The position numbers and the translations under genes were made by a program. The notes under the pieces are model-generated. The model was given only the letters and a program-made list of their open reading frames with translations, did no database searches and was not told the origin of the DNA. From NCBI RefSeq assembly GCF_021991835.1, contig NZ_JAHDAU010000011.1:1-64000 (forward strand): 64,000 nucleotides of DNA, read 5' to 3'. Source of the stretch: Polaribacter sargassicola (GTDB lineage: Bacteria > Bacteroidota > Bacteroidia > Flavobacteriales > Flavobacteriaceae). Of this stretch, positions 41,678 to 51,923 are shown one piece after another (the first letter of the stretch is position 1; every line of letters starts with the position of its first letter).

Positions 41678-43312
41678 TTATTGTTTTTTATTTTTAATGT
41701 CAGACTTTTTAGGTTTTTTACCTTTTTTCTTTTCTAATGCTTTATTTAAATCGTTTAAGGGCTTTTTATTATCTTCTTCTTCGTTATTCAAAGGAAGTTT
41801 AATATCATCAATAATAAAAATATCTTCCATTTTTTTAGGTTGTTCTTCTTCTCTCCAAATAAAACCCTTTAAAACTCTTACATCATCTGGTAATTTAGAT
41901 GGTGGATACGTGTTACCATCTGATTGTTTTAGATATTTAATAGTTTCTATTTGACCATCACTTAAAGTAAATTCAATATTACTAGATATTTCTTTTGTAA
42001 TGGTTTCTAAAACCTGTGTTTTTTCGTTTCTATTAAAATAAACAGATTCTGCATTCCCTTTAACCAAAAGTGTTCTAAGTTTATTGTTTTCAAACTTACC
42101 AAACATATTTCTTCCTTTAATTTGATTAAAGTTATCATCAGAAATAGAATCTTTAGAGATTATAAAAGAATTATTTAACACCTTTAAAGAGTCTAATTTT
42201 TCTGTTTCTACATTAGAAACTAAATGAATTGTATCTCCTGTTATTTGATTTTGATCAGACCAAATTACAGGATTTTTAAACATTTTTGTTAAACCTGTTT
42301 GTTGGTCTGTGTGTATAGAATCGCATTTACCTTGTAAATCAGATTTAAAAATTTTTACATTATGGTAGGTTCTAACAATTCTTTGTTCTGGTTTACCTGT
42401 AACCAATAAAGTATCTCCATGTACAAACATAGAATCTTTATCTACAATAGTAATAGCAACCGCTTTCTTAACAATAAAAAGAGAGTCTTTTAATTCAAAA
42501 AGCTCTGCATAATTACCTTTAGTTATAAAGTTTTCTAAAGTATCTATAACCTGAATATTATTGGTTGCAGAAGCAAAACCTTTATTTTTATCATAATACA
42601 AACTATCACCTTCTATAGTTCTTTCTTTTAAAAATATTTTTGCTTTTTTAACAAAATGAGAAACATCTGTTTTAGTATTGTAAAAACCTTTTTCGCAATA
42701 AATTCTATTCTTATTTTCTAAATTTGTTATCGTAGATGGTCCGTATAAATAAGTATAACCAGATTCTGTATAATAATCTAAGTGATCAGATTCTAGGTGA
42801 TGTTCTGGGTTAACAACAGTAACTCTAGAAGTTGCTGTAAATTTTTTATTCTCTAAATAATAATTACCTATTTTACTTTTTAACGTGTTTGTTTCGTCTT
42901 TTATAGTTGCATAATTTTGGTAATATAGTTTTTGATTTAATCGATCAAAATGAAGCGTATCTGTAGTTAACGTCATTGTAGGGTCTTTTAATACAACATT
43001 TCCCCAAGATAATGCTTGTTTAGAGTTTGCATCATAATCTGTATAATCACTTGTTTGTGTAATTGTATCTCCTTGTTTTATAACTACTTTACCAATAGCT
43101 TTAAAAAAGTTTTTTTCTCTGTAAAATAATGCTTGTTGACTGGTTAACACAATGCCTTCATGTGTCATTTTTACATTTCCTATTAAAACAGTTGCTCCAG
43201 GATATTTTTCTTCATCTGTATCTTGAATCTCTGCTTTGTAGTTAATGATTCTGGTTTGCGAATATGCAATAGTAGAAATAAGTATAAAAAATAGAATAAA
43301 TATTCTTTTCAA
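41678..43312 (-). CDS. OstA/LptA-like organic solvent tolerance protein
   Basis: 544 residues. Signal peptide MKRIFILFFILISTIAYSQ; the start codon is TTG, with no alternative ATG before the signal. The body is repeated OstA-type beta-jellyroll strands (IGNVKMTHEGIVLTSQQALFYREKNFFKAIGKVVIKQGD, ALSWGNVVLKDPTMTLTTDTLHFDRL). It ends in a charged Lys/Glu-rich tail (NNEEEDNKKPLNDL). The fold is that of the LptA periplasmic bridge and LptD N-terminal domain in lipopolysaccharide export. It is larger than E. coli LptA, as usual in Bacteroidota. Confidence 0.85.
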   Translation of the reverse strand: MKRIFILFFILISTIAYSQTRIINYKAEIQDTDEEKYPGATVLIGNVKMTHEGIVLTSQQALFYREKNFFKAIGKVVIKQGDTITQTSDYTDYDANSKQALSWGNVVLKDPTMTLTTDTLHFDRLNQKLYYQNYATIKDETNTLKSKIGNYYLENKKFTATSRVTVVNPEHHLESDHLDYYTESGYTYLYGPSTITNLENKNRIYCEKGFYNTKTDVSHFVKKAKIFLKERTIEGDSLYYDKNKGFASATNNIQVIDTLENFITKGNYAELFELKDSLFIVKKAVAITIVDKDSMFVHGDTLLVTGKPEQRIVRTYHNVKIFKSDLQGKCDSIHTDQQTGLTKMFKNPVIWSDQNQITGDTIHLVSNVETEKLDSLKVLNNSFIISKDSISDDNFNQIKGRNMFGKFENNKLRTLLVKGNAESVYFNRNEKTQVLETITKEISSNIEFTLSDGQIETIKYLKQSDGNTYPPSKLPDDVRVLKGFIWREEEQPKKMEDIFIIDDIKLPLNNEEEDNKKPLNDLNKALEKKKGKKPKKSDIKNKKQ

Positions 43313-43392
43313 AATAATAGTTTTAAAGACAAAAATACTGAAAACTAAATGGCAATCTATTAAAGAAAAGTGAAATTTATTTTATTGTCTTT

Positions 43393-44115
43393 TTAACGTG
43401 TTAAAATTGTTTTTTCTAGCTTCTTTGCTTTCGGAAATAATATGTTATTTTCTAAATGGATGTGTTTGTTAAGTTCTTCTTCAAACTGCTTTAGTTTTAC
43501 GTACAATACTTTTAAAGTGTTGCATGCATTTTTTGGTATTTTGTAGTTATTTGTTAAAAAAGAAATGCGTTTAAAAGTTTTTCCTACTTTGCCATGATCG
43601 TCTTCTAAAGCTTCTACAGGTTCATTTAAAGGAGAGTTTGTTATACTTATTTTTTTGTTTTTCTTCTTAGCTTCAATTAATTTTTTTATGTAAGGAAACA
43701 AGATGGTTTCTTCATTTTTCATATGCTCTAATATTTCATCAGAAATTTCTTCAATTAATTTATCTACTTCTATCAATTCTTTAATTGTTTTACCATAAAT
43801 TTTCACAGCTTTTTTACTGTAATCTTTAAGTAGTAAAATATTCTCTTCTTCATATTCATGATGAATATTTATTAAAAAATCTATTAAAAAATCTAATTTC
43901 CAAGAATTATAATCTTTTAAATAATATTTATTTTTATTAACAGATTCTAATTCTTTAACAATTTTCTGCACATTAATATTTCGCTCTTCACATATTTTAG
44001 AGAGCAACATATTACCATGAAAACTAAAATCTATTTTATACTTTTTAAAAACAGATGCCGTATTTATGTTTTCGGTAACAATACCAGCAACACTTTTATT
44101 AATTAGAGACTTCAT
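43393..44115 (-). CDS. RIC/ScdA-like di-iron (hemerythrin) protein, atypical N-terminal domain
   Basis: 240 residues. The ScdA N-terminal domain is recognisable (SVAGIVTENINTASVFKKYKIDF), but the usual cysteine pair after IDF is replaced by SFHGN. The C-terminal hemerythrin-like domain has HHEYEEEN, EHMKNEETILFPYIK, DDHGKVGKTFKRI and KHIHLENNILFPKAKKLE, giving the His/Glu ligands of a di-iron site. Family members repair iron-sulfur clusters after nitric oxide or oxidative stress. Loss of the cysteines may separate it from the canonical repair mechanism. Confidence 0.85.
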   Translation of the reverse strand: MKSLINKSVAGIVTENINTASVFKKYKIDFSFHGNMLLSKICEERNINVQKIVKELESVNKNKYYLKDYNSWKLDFLIDFLINIHHEYEEENILLLKDYSKKAVKIYGKTIKELIEVDKLIEEISDEILEHMKNEETILFPYIKKLIEAKKKNKKISITNSPLNEPVEALEDDHGKVGKTFKRISFLTNNYKIPKNACNTLKVLYVKLKQFEEELNKHIHLENNILFPKAKKLEKTILTR

Positions 44116-44354
44116 CTTTTTTGTAAAGTTTTATTCTACAAATTTGACTTAGTTTTTGTCATAAAAAAATGACTTTTATCACAATTTTAAGCTATCATCA
44201 TATAAACTAATACTTTACGTTTTTTTTTGATAACCATATTTACGTTATATATTTTTTTTGTGATATATAAAATGAGGTTGTTTTTTTAAAGAAAATATAA
44301 CTTTATCTTCATTATAAATTTTAGTTCTTGTAATTTGCAAAAAAATATTTTTTG

Positions 44355-45791
44355 ATGAAATCACCTTTTTATTTAACTAAAGAAGAAATGCAAGCATATG
44401 GCTATAAAATTGTAGATACCATTGTAAACCATTATGCAGATGAAGAAAATAAAAACCCTGTAAGCAAAGCTTCTAGAGAAGAAATGGATACCCTTTTTTT
44501 AACAGAAGCACCAGATAATGCAACACCTGCAGATGAAGTTTTAGATTTTGTAACCAAAAATGTATTACCTAATAGTAGTATATCTACGCATCCAAAATCT
44601 TTTTCTTTTGTACCTGGGCCAAGTAACTTTATTAGCACCATGGCAGATTCTTTAGCTACAGGTTTTAATATCTTTTCTGGTGGTTGGATTGTTTCTCCTG
44701 CCGCAGCAGAATTAGAAATTGTTACATTAAATTGGCTTTTAAAAATGTTTAATTTTCCTGTAACAAAAGGAGGAGGAATTTTTACAAGTGGTGGTTCTAT
44801 GGCTAATTTAACAGCAATAACTACTGCCAGAAGAATTAAATGTGGCGATGATTTTTCTAAAGCAGTTATTTATCTATCAGATCAAGCACATTCTTCTAAC
44901 ATTAAAGCAATAAGAATTTTAGGATTTAAAAAAGAACAAATAAAGATTATTCCAACAGATTTAGAGTTTAAAATAGGGATTAACAAGCTTAAAAACGAAA
45001 TTGCAAGAGACAAATTAGAAGGTAAAAACCCTTTTTGCATTATTGCTTCTGCAGGAACAACAAATACAGGTACTGTAGACCCTTTAGATAGATTAGCTGA
45101 TATTTGTGAAAAAGAAAATCTTTGGTTTCATATTGATGGAGCTTATGGTGGTGCAGCCATTTTATCTGAAAAAGGAAGTAAAATTTTACAAGGAATTGAA
45201 CGTGCAGATTCTTTAACAGTAGATCCTCATAAATGGTTTTTTCAGCCTTATGAAATAGGATGTTTATTGGTAAAAGATTCTTCTTGGTTAAGCAATACTT
45301 TTAGTGAAAAACCAGAATATTTAAGAGATATAGAAGGTAACGAATCTGAAATTAATTTTTACGATTATGGTATACAATTAACAAGAAGATTTAGAGCTTT
45401 AAAATTTTATATGTCTATAAAAACGTATGGTTTAAATGCCTTTAAAAAAGCAGTTACCTATAATATTGATTTAGCAGATAAAACAGAAGATTTATTAAGA
45501 GAAAGTAAAAATTGGGAGATAGTTTCTCCTGCTACTTTGGCAATAATAAATTTTAGATACAATCCTTTAAGTAAAGATTTAAATGAAAAAGAGTTAAACA
45601 CTCTAAATCAAGAGATTTCTTCTAGAGTAATAGAGTCTAAAGAAGCGCTTTTAGTTACTACTGTTTTATTAAATCAAATAGTAATAAGAATGTGTTTAAT
45701 CAACCCTAAAACTACTTTTAAGCACGTTGAAGAAACTTTAAATCAGTGTGATAAATATGCCCAACAAATCTTACTAGAATGGGGTAAATAA
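44355..45791 (+). CDS. Group II PLP-dependent decarboxylase (aromatic amino-acid type)
   Basis: 478 residues from the ATG at 44355. Motifs: FTSGGSMANLTAITTARR, HIDGAYGGAAILSEKG with the PLP-binding Asp, and TVDPHKWFFQPYEIG with the catalytic lysine. It belongs with aromatic-L-amino-acid, diaminobutyrate or tyrosine decarboxylases; substrate cannot be set by eye. It is followed after 107 bp on the same strand by a 600-residue protein of unknown function, possibly a functional partner. Confidence 0.88.
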   Translation: MKSPFYLTKEEMQAYGYKIVDTIVNHYADEENKNPVSKASREEMDTLFLTEAPDNATPADEVLDFVTKNVLPNSSISTHPKSFSFVPGPSNFISTMADSLATGFNIFSGGWIVSPAAAELEIVTLNWLLKMFNFPVTKGGGIFTSGGSMANLTAITTARRIKCGDDFSKAVIYLSDQAHSSNIKAIRILGFKKEQIKIIPTDLEFKIGINKLKNEIARDKLEGKNPFCIIASAGTTNTGTVDPLDRLADICEKENLWFHIDGAYGGAAILSEKGSKILQGIERADSLTVDPHKWFFQPYEIGCLLVKDSSWLSNTFSEKPEYLRDIEGNESEINFYDYGIQLTRRFRALKFYMSIKTYGLNAFKKAVTYNIDLADKTEDLLRESKNWEIVSPATLAIINFRYNPLSKDLNEKELNTLNQEISSRVIESKEALLVTTVLLNQIVIRMCLINPKTTFKHVEETLNQCDKYAQQILLEWGK

Positions 45792-45898
45792 TTTATAATA
45801 TAAAACATAACTATTATCAATTTTTATGAAGTTGATAATAGTCATGTTTTTCAGTTGTAAATAACTATACATTGCGGTTTATAAAACATTTAAAATAA

Positions 45899-47701
45899 AT
45901 GAAAAAAAGCGCACATTCATTTCATATTCCTGTAATGGGTATTGGTTTTACAATAGATTCTCCTTTAAAAGTAGCACAATACGGTATAGATTCTGTTGTT
46001 TCTTTGGTTGATGATATTTTAGTAGAGAAAATGAGAAAACTTTACAGTGAAAAATTAGAACTACCTTATAAAGAAATAACTGATAAAGTTGAAGATTTTA
46101 GAGCAAAAAGAATTACATCTTATCTAAACTTATTACACGACCAAACAGAGCAAAAATTCAATCAACTTAAAAATATTACGTCAATAAAAAGTAAAGCTTT
46201 AAGTGATTATATTTCTATGTTGCCAGATTATTCTGTTATTAAAAAAGGTTTTTTTAAATTAATAGAAGAGGGAGTAAGTTTTTCTAAATTGAAAGATTTT
46301 ACTAATAGAAATTTAACAATGGGTAATATTGATGTAAATATTATGACCAAAGTTGATAAAGAAAATTACCAAAACAAAAAATTAATGCCAGTAGAGTATA
46401 ATGATGCTCATGCAGCTTTAAGAGGTTTTGCTAAAAGTAAATTGTCATCTTCTTTAGTACTTTCTGCAGGTTTAAATCCTCGTTTGTATTCTTATATTAG
46501 TTCTTTTAATGATTTTTTTCCTGATAAAAATGGTTTTATTAAAAAGAAAATCATTTTAAAAGTTAGTGATTATAGATCAGCTTTTATACAAGGTAAGTTT
46601 TTGGCTAAAAAAGGTTTATGGGTTTCTGAATACAGGATAGAATCTGGTTTAAATTGTGGTGGACATGCTTTTGCTACTGATGGTTTTCTTTTAGGTCCGG
46701 TTTTAAAAGAATTTAAAGAAAATAAAGAAACTTTAAAAAATCAGATACAAACTTTAGTGTTTAAAGCTTTAGAAGACACAAATAAAGTGATACCTATTAA
46801 TGATTTAGATTTAAAAATTACAACGCAAGGTGGAGTAGGTACAGATGAAGAACATTCTTTTTTAATAGAAGAGTATCAATTAGATTCTATAGGTTGGGGA
46901 AGTCCTTTTTTATTGGTACCGGAAGCCACAAGTGTAGATAAAACCACAATTGAAAAACTTAGAAAAGCGAAAGAAGAAGATTTATATTTAAGTAATACTT
47001 CTCCGTTAGGAATTCCTTTTAATACTCTAAAAGGAAATACAAAAGACATTCAAAAACAAGAGTTGATTGACAAAGGAAGGCCAGGTACGTCTTGTCCGAA
47101 CAAATACATCGCTTTAAACAAAGAATTTAAAGAAAGTGGATTATGTACAGCTTCTAGAGAATATCAACACCTAAAATTAAAGGAATTAGATTCTTTAAAT
47201 ATTTCTGATGAAGAAAATTACGCTAAAAAAGAAAAAATTATTGAAAAATCTTGTATCTGTGTAGGTTTAGGCACATCAACATTAATTTTAAATAATGTAA
47301 GCACAAAAAAAACTGGAGATGGAGTTTCTGTTTGTCCAGGACCTAATATGGCTTATTATGATAAAGTAATTAGTTTAAAGGGAATTACTGATCATATTTA
47401 TGGAAGAAAGAATATGATAACTAGGGCAGATAGACCTAATGTTTTTATAAAAGAATTATCACTTTATATTGCGCATTTAGAAGATAAAGTTGATGAAATT
47501 AAAATAGCTGTAGATAAAAAGCAATTGAGATATTTATCAAAATTTAAAAATAATTTAGAGGCTGGTATCCATTATTACAATGAAATTTTTACCGATAAGA
47601 AACACTTTTTTGCAGAATATAAAGAAACACTTTTAAATGCATTAAAAGTAGAACAAAATAAATTGGCTTTAATTGGTTTAGAAATAGAAAATCTTAAATA
47701 G
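45899..47701 (+). CDS. Unrecognised 600-residue conserved-looking protein
   Basis: I do not recognise the family. The protein has no signal peptide or membrane helix. It starts with a strand-turn segment (HIPVMGIGFTIDSPLKVAQYG) and a helical region to about residue 115. The middle holds GLNCGGHAFATDGFLLGP and TTQGGVGTDEEHSFL, and the C-terminal half has cysteines in GTSCPNKY, GLCTASREY, CICVGLGTST and VSVCPGPNM, suggesting a metal or Fe-S site. The glycine-rich loops recall FMN-binding TIM barrels of the glutamate synthase/nitronate monooxygenase type, but only loosely. Coding character is strong, and a hairpin terminator follows. Confidence 0.6.
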   Translation: MKKSAHSFHIPVMGIGFTIDSPLKVAQYGIDSVVSLVDDILVEKMRKLYSEKLELPYKEITDKVEDFRAKRITSYLNLLHDQTEQKFNQLKNITSIKSKALSDYISMLPDYSVIKKGFFKLIEEGVSFSKLKDFTNRNLTMGNIDVNIMTKVDKENYQNKKLMPVEYNDAHAALRGFAKSKLSSSLVLSAGLNPRLYSYISSFNDFFPDKNGFIKKKIILKVSDYRSAFIQGKFLAKKGLWVSEYRIESGLNCGGHAFATDGFLLGPVLKEFKENKETLKNQIQTLVFKALEDTNKVIPINDLDLKITTQGGVGTDEEHSFLIEEYQLDSIGWGSPFLLVPEATSVDKTTIEKLRKAKEEDLYLSNTSPLGIPFNTLKGNTKDIQKQELIDKGRPGTSCPNKYIALNKEFKESGLCTASREYQHLKLKELDSLNISDEENYAKKEKIIEKSCICVGLGTSTLILNNVSTKKTGDGVSVCPGPNMAYYDKVISLKGITDHIYGRKNMITRADRPNVFIKELSLYIAHLEDKVDEIKIAVDKKQLRYLSKFKNNLEAGIHYYNEIFTDKKHFFAEYKETLLNALKVEQNKLALIGLEIENLK

Positions 47702-47713
47702 TTTTTTGCATAA

Positions 47714-47748
47714 AAAAAGCATCTTTCAGTTTTAGAAAGATGCTTTTT
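47714..47748. terminator. Bidirectional terminator between convergent genes
   Basis: AAAAAGCATCTTTC pairs with GAAAGATGCTTTTT, serving both the 600-residue protein gene and purA. Confidence 0.9.
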
Positions 47749-47767
47749 ATATTTATTTAAAAATAAA

Positions 47768-49039
47768 TTATCTTGTAATAGTTTGTTTTCTATCCGGACC
47801 AACAGAAACTATAGATACTGGTACGCCTGTTTCTTTTTCTATAAAAGCAACATAATCTAATAAGTTTTGTGGTAATTCTTCTGCAGAAGTCATTTTTGTT
47901 AAATCATCTTCCCAACCTTTAAATTCTGTATAATTAACAGAAACATTTTCTGGTTCTATGTTATAAGGTAAATGGCTAATTTCTTCTCCTTTATAATTGT
48001 AAGAAGTACATACTTTTAAAGTATCAAATCCAGATAAAACATCACCCTTCATCATCATTAATTGCGTAACACCATTTACATCAACAGCATATTTTAAAGC
48101 AACTAAATCTAACCAACCACAACGTCTTGGTCTACCAGTTGTAGCACCAAATTCGTGCCCAACTTTAGCCATTGTAGCTCCATCATTATCAAATAATTCT
48201 GTAGGGAATGGTCCAGAACCAACACGCGTAGTGTAAGCTTTAAAAATACCAAAAACTTCTCCAATTCTATTTGGTGCAACACCTAAACCAGTACATGCAC
48301 CAGCAGCTGTTGTGTTAGAAGATGTTACAAAAGGATATGTACCAAAATCTATATCTAATAAAGAACCTTGAGCTCCTTCTGCTAAAATTGTCTTTTTATC
48401 TTTTATAGCTTGGTTTAAAAACTCTTCACTATCAATAAAAGCTAACGTTTTTAATTTGTCTATTCCTTTACAAAATTCTGCTTCTAATTCTTTTAAATCA
48501 TATTCTATTTGAACATCAAAGAATTCTAACATTTTAATGTGCTTTTCTGTTAAAGCATCATATTTTTCTTTCCAGTTTTCTAATTCTAAATCTCCAACTC
48601 TCATTCCATTTCTACCAGTCTTGTCCATATAAGTTGGGCCAATTCCTTTTAGAGTAGAACCAATTTTAGCCTTTCCTTTAGAAGTTTCAGATGCAGCATC
48701 TAATAATCTATGAGTTGGTAAAATTAAATGTGCTTTTCTAGAAATTAATAATTTAGATGTATAATCTATATCGTGTTTGTCTAGGTTTTCTAATTCTTTT
48801 TTAAAGATAACAGGATCAATAACCACTCCATTACCAACAACATTTAATGCTGTTTTATGAAAAATTCCAGAAGGAATTGTATGTAAAACATGTTTATGTC
48901 CGTCAAAAATTAGAGTATGACCAGCATTTGGTCCTCCTTGAAAACGAGCAATGATATCGTAATTTTTAGTAAGTACATCTACAATTTTACCTTTACCTTC
49001 ATCTCCCCATTGCAATCCTAGTAATAAATCTACAGCCAT
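47768..49039 (-). CDS. purA: Adenylosuccinate synthetase
   Basis: 423 residues, full length. LGLQWGDEGKGKIVD contains the GTP loop and catalytic Asp, GGPNAGHT the catalytic His, IGSTLKGIGPTYMDK the IMP site, and GAQGSLLDIDFGTYPFVTSSNT the signature. TTRVGSGPFPTE and GRPRRCGWLD complete the set. It makes adenylosuccinate from IMP and aspartate in AMP synthesis. It lies 39 bp downstream of a fur-type gene on the same strand and may be co-transcribed with it. Confidence 0.97.
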   Translation of the reverse strand: MAVDLLLGLQWGDEGKGKIVDVLTKNYDIIARFQGGPNAGHTLIFDGHKHVLHTIPSGIFHKTALNVVGNGVVIDPVIFKKELENLDKHDIDYTSKLLISRKAHLILPTHRLLDAASETSKGKAKIGSTLKGIGPTYMDKTGRNGMRVGDLELENWKEKYDALTEKHIKMLEFFDVQIEYDLKELEAEFCKGIDKLKTLAFIDSEEFLNQAIKDKKTILAEGAQGSLLDIDFGTYPFVTSSNTTAAGACTGLGVAPNRIGEVFGIFKAYTTRVGSGPFPTELFDNDGATMAKVGHEFGATTGRPRRCGWLDLVALKYAVDVNGVTQLMMMKGDVLSGFDTLKVCTSYNYKGEEISHLPYNIEPENVSVNYTEFKGWEDDLTKMTSAEELPQNLLDYVAFIEKETGVPVSIVSVGPDRKQTITR

Positions 49040-49078
49040 TAGTGTGTAATTTAATATTTTATTTTTTTGTGTTGTTGT

Positions 49079-49528
49079 TTAAGATTTTTTCTTTTTTGTT
49101 CCGTAAAAATATAGAGAATGACTATGAATATCAATATCAAAAATTTCTTCTATTGTTTTCTTTATAACCTGTATTCTAGGGTCACAAAACTCTTTTACTT
49201 CTCCTGTATCTGTAAAAATTACGTGATCGTGATTTTTATCGAAATAACTTTTTTCATAACGAGCCATAGATTGCCCATCAAACTGATGTTTTCTAACCAA
49301 TCCACAATCTAAAAGTAAATCTATGGTGTTGTAAAGCGTTGCTCTACTAACACGATAGTTTTTATTTTTCATTTTAATATAAAGTGATTCTATATCAAAA
49401 TGTTCTTCAGAAGTATAGATTTCCTGAAGAATTGCGTAACGTTCTGGTGTTTTTCTATGTTTGTTTTCTTCTAAATATGCAGTGAAAACTTTTTTAACTA
49501 CTTCTTGATTTTCAAGAGAATTACTCAT
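49079..49528 (-). CDS. Fur-family metalloregulator
   Basis: 149 residues. A winged helix in the N-terminal half ([47 protein letters not shown]) and a dimerisation domain with [18 protein letters not shown]. The CxxC pair of the structural zinc site is missing; a single cysteine (EFCDP) and His residues remain, as in some Fur/PerR proteins of Bacteroidota. It probably responds to iron or peroxide. It stands between relA/spoT and purA. Confidence 0.88.
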   Translation of the reverse strand: MSNSLENQEVVKKVFTAYLEENKHRKTPERYAILQEIYTSEEHFDIESLYIKMKNKNYRVSRATLYNTIDLLLDCGLVRKHQFDGQSMARYEKSYFDKNHDHVIFTDTGEVKEFCDPRIQVIKKTIEEIFDIDIHSHSLYFYGTKKKKS

Positions 49529-49601
49529 TTACAGGTGATTTTTACAAAAAGCAAATTTACAGTTATTTATTAATTAATTTACAATTTTAATCAATTGATA
49601 T

Positions 49602-51824
49602 TTACAAAGTATTAACACGTTCTACTTTTTTAACCCCTTCAATTTTTAAAAGGTTTGTTATCAGCTTGTTTAATTGCGAACTATTCTTTATGCTTATAGA
49701 TAATTTTCCATCAAACACTCCATCATCCCCTTTAATATTTATACTGTTAATAAATACGCCCATATTACTAGAGATAAGACGTGTTACTTTATTTGCAATT
49801 CCTTTATTATCAACCCCTTCAATTTTTAGTATCGCTTTAAATTCTTGTTTTGTAGAATCTATCCATTTAGCTTGCATAATTCTATATGCATAGTTAGATT
49901 GTAAAGAAATAGCATTTGGGCAGTTCATTTTATGAACCTTTATACCATCATTTATAGTTAAAAAACCAAATACTTTGTCTCCTGGTATTGGGTTACAACA
50001 TTTAGATATTTTATAATCTAATTTTTCTTCTTCTTTACCAAAAACTAAAGCATCATATTTATTATTAACTTCTTCTGTTTCTGCTACAAAATCATTTTCA
50101 GAAGAACTTCTTCGTAATTTTGTTTTAAAGAAGTTTAAAATTTTACTGTTTCTTTGAGAAACAAATGCTTTTAATTGAGTGTTATCTATTGCACCGTTAC
50201 CAACTCTAAAAAATAAATCGAAACTTGTTTTAAGCTGAAAATAGTTTACTATTTCGTTAATATTTTTATCATTGAAAGCTATTTTTAAATGACGCAATTT
50301 ACGTGTTAATATTGCTTTACCTTCTTCTGCTATTAATTTTTCTTCTTCTTTTAATGCTGCTCTAATTTTACCTTTTGCTCTGGCTGTTATAACAAAATCT
50401 AACCATCTTGCATTTGGCTTATTTGTAGAACTGGTTATAACCTCAATTTGATCTCCACTTTTTAGTTTATGACTTAAAGGCATTAGTTTACCATTTACTT
50501 TTGCGCCTCTACAAGTTAAGCCTACATCTGTATGTATAGAAAATGCAAAATCTAAAGCGGTTGCATTTTTTGGTAACGATTTTAAATCTCCTTTTGGCGT
50601 AAAAACATATATTTCTTTAGAATATAGATTTAATTTAAAATTCTCAACAAAGTCTACAGCATTTAAACTCTGAGTTTCTAATGTTTCTTTTAATTTATTT
50701 AACCAACTTTCTAAACCACTATCTTCTTGTGTACCTTGTTTGTATTTAAAATGAGCAGCATAACCTTTTTCTGCAATCTCGTTCATTCTATTAGAACGTA
50801 TTTGTACTTCTACCCATCTAGAATCTGGTCCTACAACAGTAATATGTAAAGCTTCATAACCTGTAGATTTTGGTTGTGTAATCCAATCTCTTAACCTAGA
50901 AGGGTTTGGTTTAAAGTAATCTGTAACTATGGTGTAAATTTTCCACGCATCAAATTTATCATCATTAGAATTTGGTTTGTATATAATTCTAATAGCATAT
51001 TTATCATAAACTTCATCAAAGGTTACGTTTTGTTTAATCATTTTTCTACGGATAGAATAAATAGATTTAAAACGTCCTTTTATTTCATAATCAAAATTTT
51101 CTTTATCTAAACCAGCTTTTAAAGTGTTTTCAAATTGATTCAAATAATTTTGTTGATCTTCTTTACTCTCTTTTATTTTACTTAAAATACTGTTATAAGC
51201 CTCTGGTTCTGTATATTTTAATCCTAAATCTTCTAATTCTGTTTTTATATTATACAAACCTAATCTATGTGCTAAAGGCGCATAAATATATAATGTTTCA
51301 GATGCTATTTTAACCTGTTTATAATCTGGCATTGCATCCATTGTTTGCATATTGTGCAACCTGTCTGCAATTTTTATTAAAATCACCCTAACATCATCAT
51401 GCAAGGTTAATAGCATTTTTCTAAAATTTTCTGCTTGTATAGATGCGTTTTGTTCTTTATTTAAACGAGAAATTTTAGTTAAACCATTAACAATTTTAGC
51501 AATAGTTTCCCCAAAAAGACGCTCCATATCTTCTATAGTGTACTCTGTATCTTCTACAACATCATGCAAAAGGGCAGATGCAATAGAAACAGCATCTAAA
51601 CCAATCTCATAAGCTACAATTTTGGCAACTGCTATTGGATGAAAAATATAAGGTTCTCCTGTTTTTCTACGCTGTTTAGAGTGTGCTTCTACAGCAATAT
51701 CAAACGCCTTTCTTATAAGTTCTTTATCTTCTTTAGATAAAACCTCATAAGTTCCTTTTAATAAATCTTTATAGCGGTTAGCTATTTCTTTATTTTCTTC
51801 TTCTATTGTTGCGTTGTATTCCAT
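49602..51824 (-). CDS. RelA/SpoT-family bifunctional (p)ppGpp synthetase/hydrolase
   Basis: 740 residues, full length. The HD hydrolase domain has RKTGEPYIFHPIAVA and ALLHDVVEDTEYT with the metal-binding HD. The synthetase domain has RFKSIYSIRRKM, DKYAIRIIY and ALHITVVGP. TGS (EIYVFTPKGDLKSLPKNATALDFAFSIH), a zinc-finger-type CC motif (ISKCCNPIPGD) and a C-terminal ACT domain follow. Both activities look intact, so it likely sets the stringent-response alarmone level by itself. Confidence 0.95.
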   Translation of the reverse strand: MEYNATIEEENKEIANRYKDLLKGTYEVLSKEDKELIRKAFDIAVEAHSKQRRKTGEPYIFHPIAVAKIVAYEIGLDAVSIASALLHDVVEDTEYTIEDMERLFGETIAKIVNGLTKISRLNKEQNASIQAENFRKMLLTLHDDVRVILIKIADRLHNMQTMDAMPDYKQVKIASETLYIYAPLAHRLGLYNIKTELEDLGLKYTEPEAYNSILSKIKESKEDQQNYLNQFENTLKAGLDKENFDYEIKGRFKSIYSIRRKMIKQNVTFDEVYDKYAIRIIYKPNSNDDKFDAWKIYTIVTDYFKPNPSRLRDWITQPKSTGYEALHITVVGPDSRWVEVQIRSNRMNEIAEKGYAAHFKYKQGTQEDSGLESWLNKLKETLETQSLNAVDFVENFKLNLYSKEIYVFTPKGDLKSLPKNATALDFAFSIHTDVGLTCRGAKVNGKLMPLSHKLKSGDQIEVITSSTNKPNARWLDFVITARAKGKIRAALKEEEKLIAEEGKAILTRKLRHLKIAFNDKNINEIVNYFQLKTSFDLFFRVGNGAIDNTQLKAFVSQRNSKILNFFKTKLRRSSSENDFVAETEEVNNKYDALVFGKEEEKLDYKISKCCNPIPGDKVFGFLTINDGIKVHKMNCPNAISLQSNYAYRIMQAKWIDSTKQEFKAILKIEGVDNKGIANKVTRLISSNMGVFINSINIKGDDGVFDGKLSISIKNSSQLNKLITNLLKIEGVKKVERVNTL

Positions 51825-51923
51825 AAGTTACACTTTTGAAAAAATATAATATTATAAGTGAATTTATGAAGAAGTATTTTAACAAACAAATAATTAGTTT
51901 TCTAAATTTTCTATTTTTGAACA

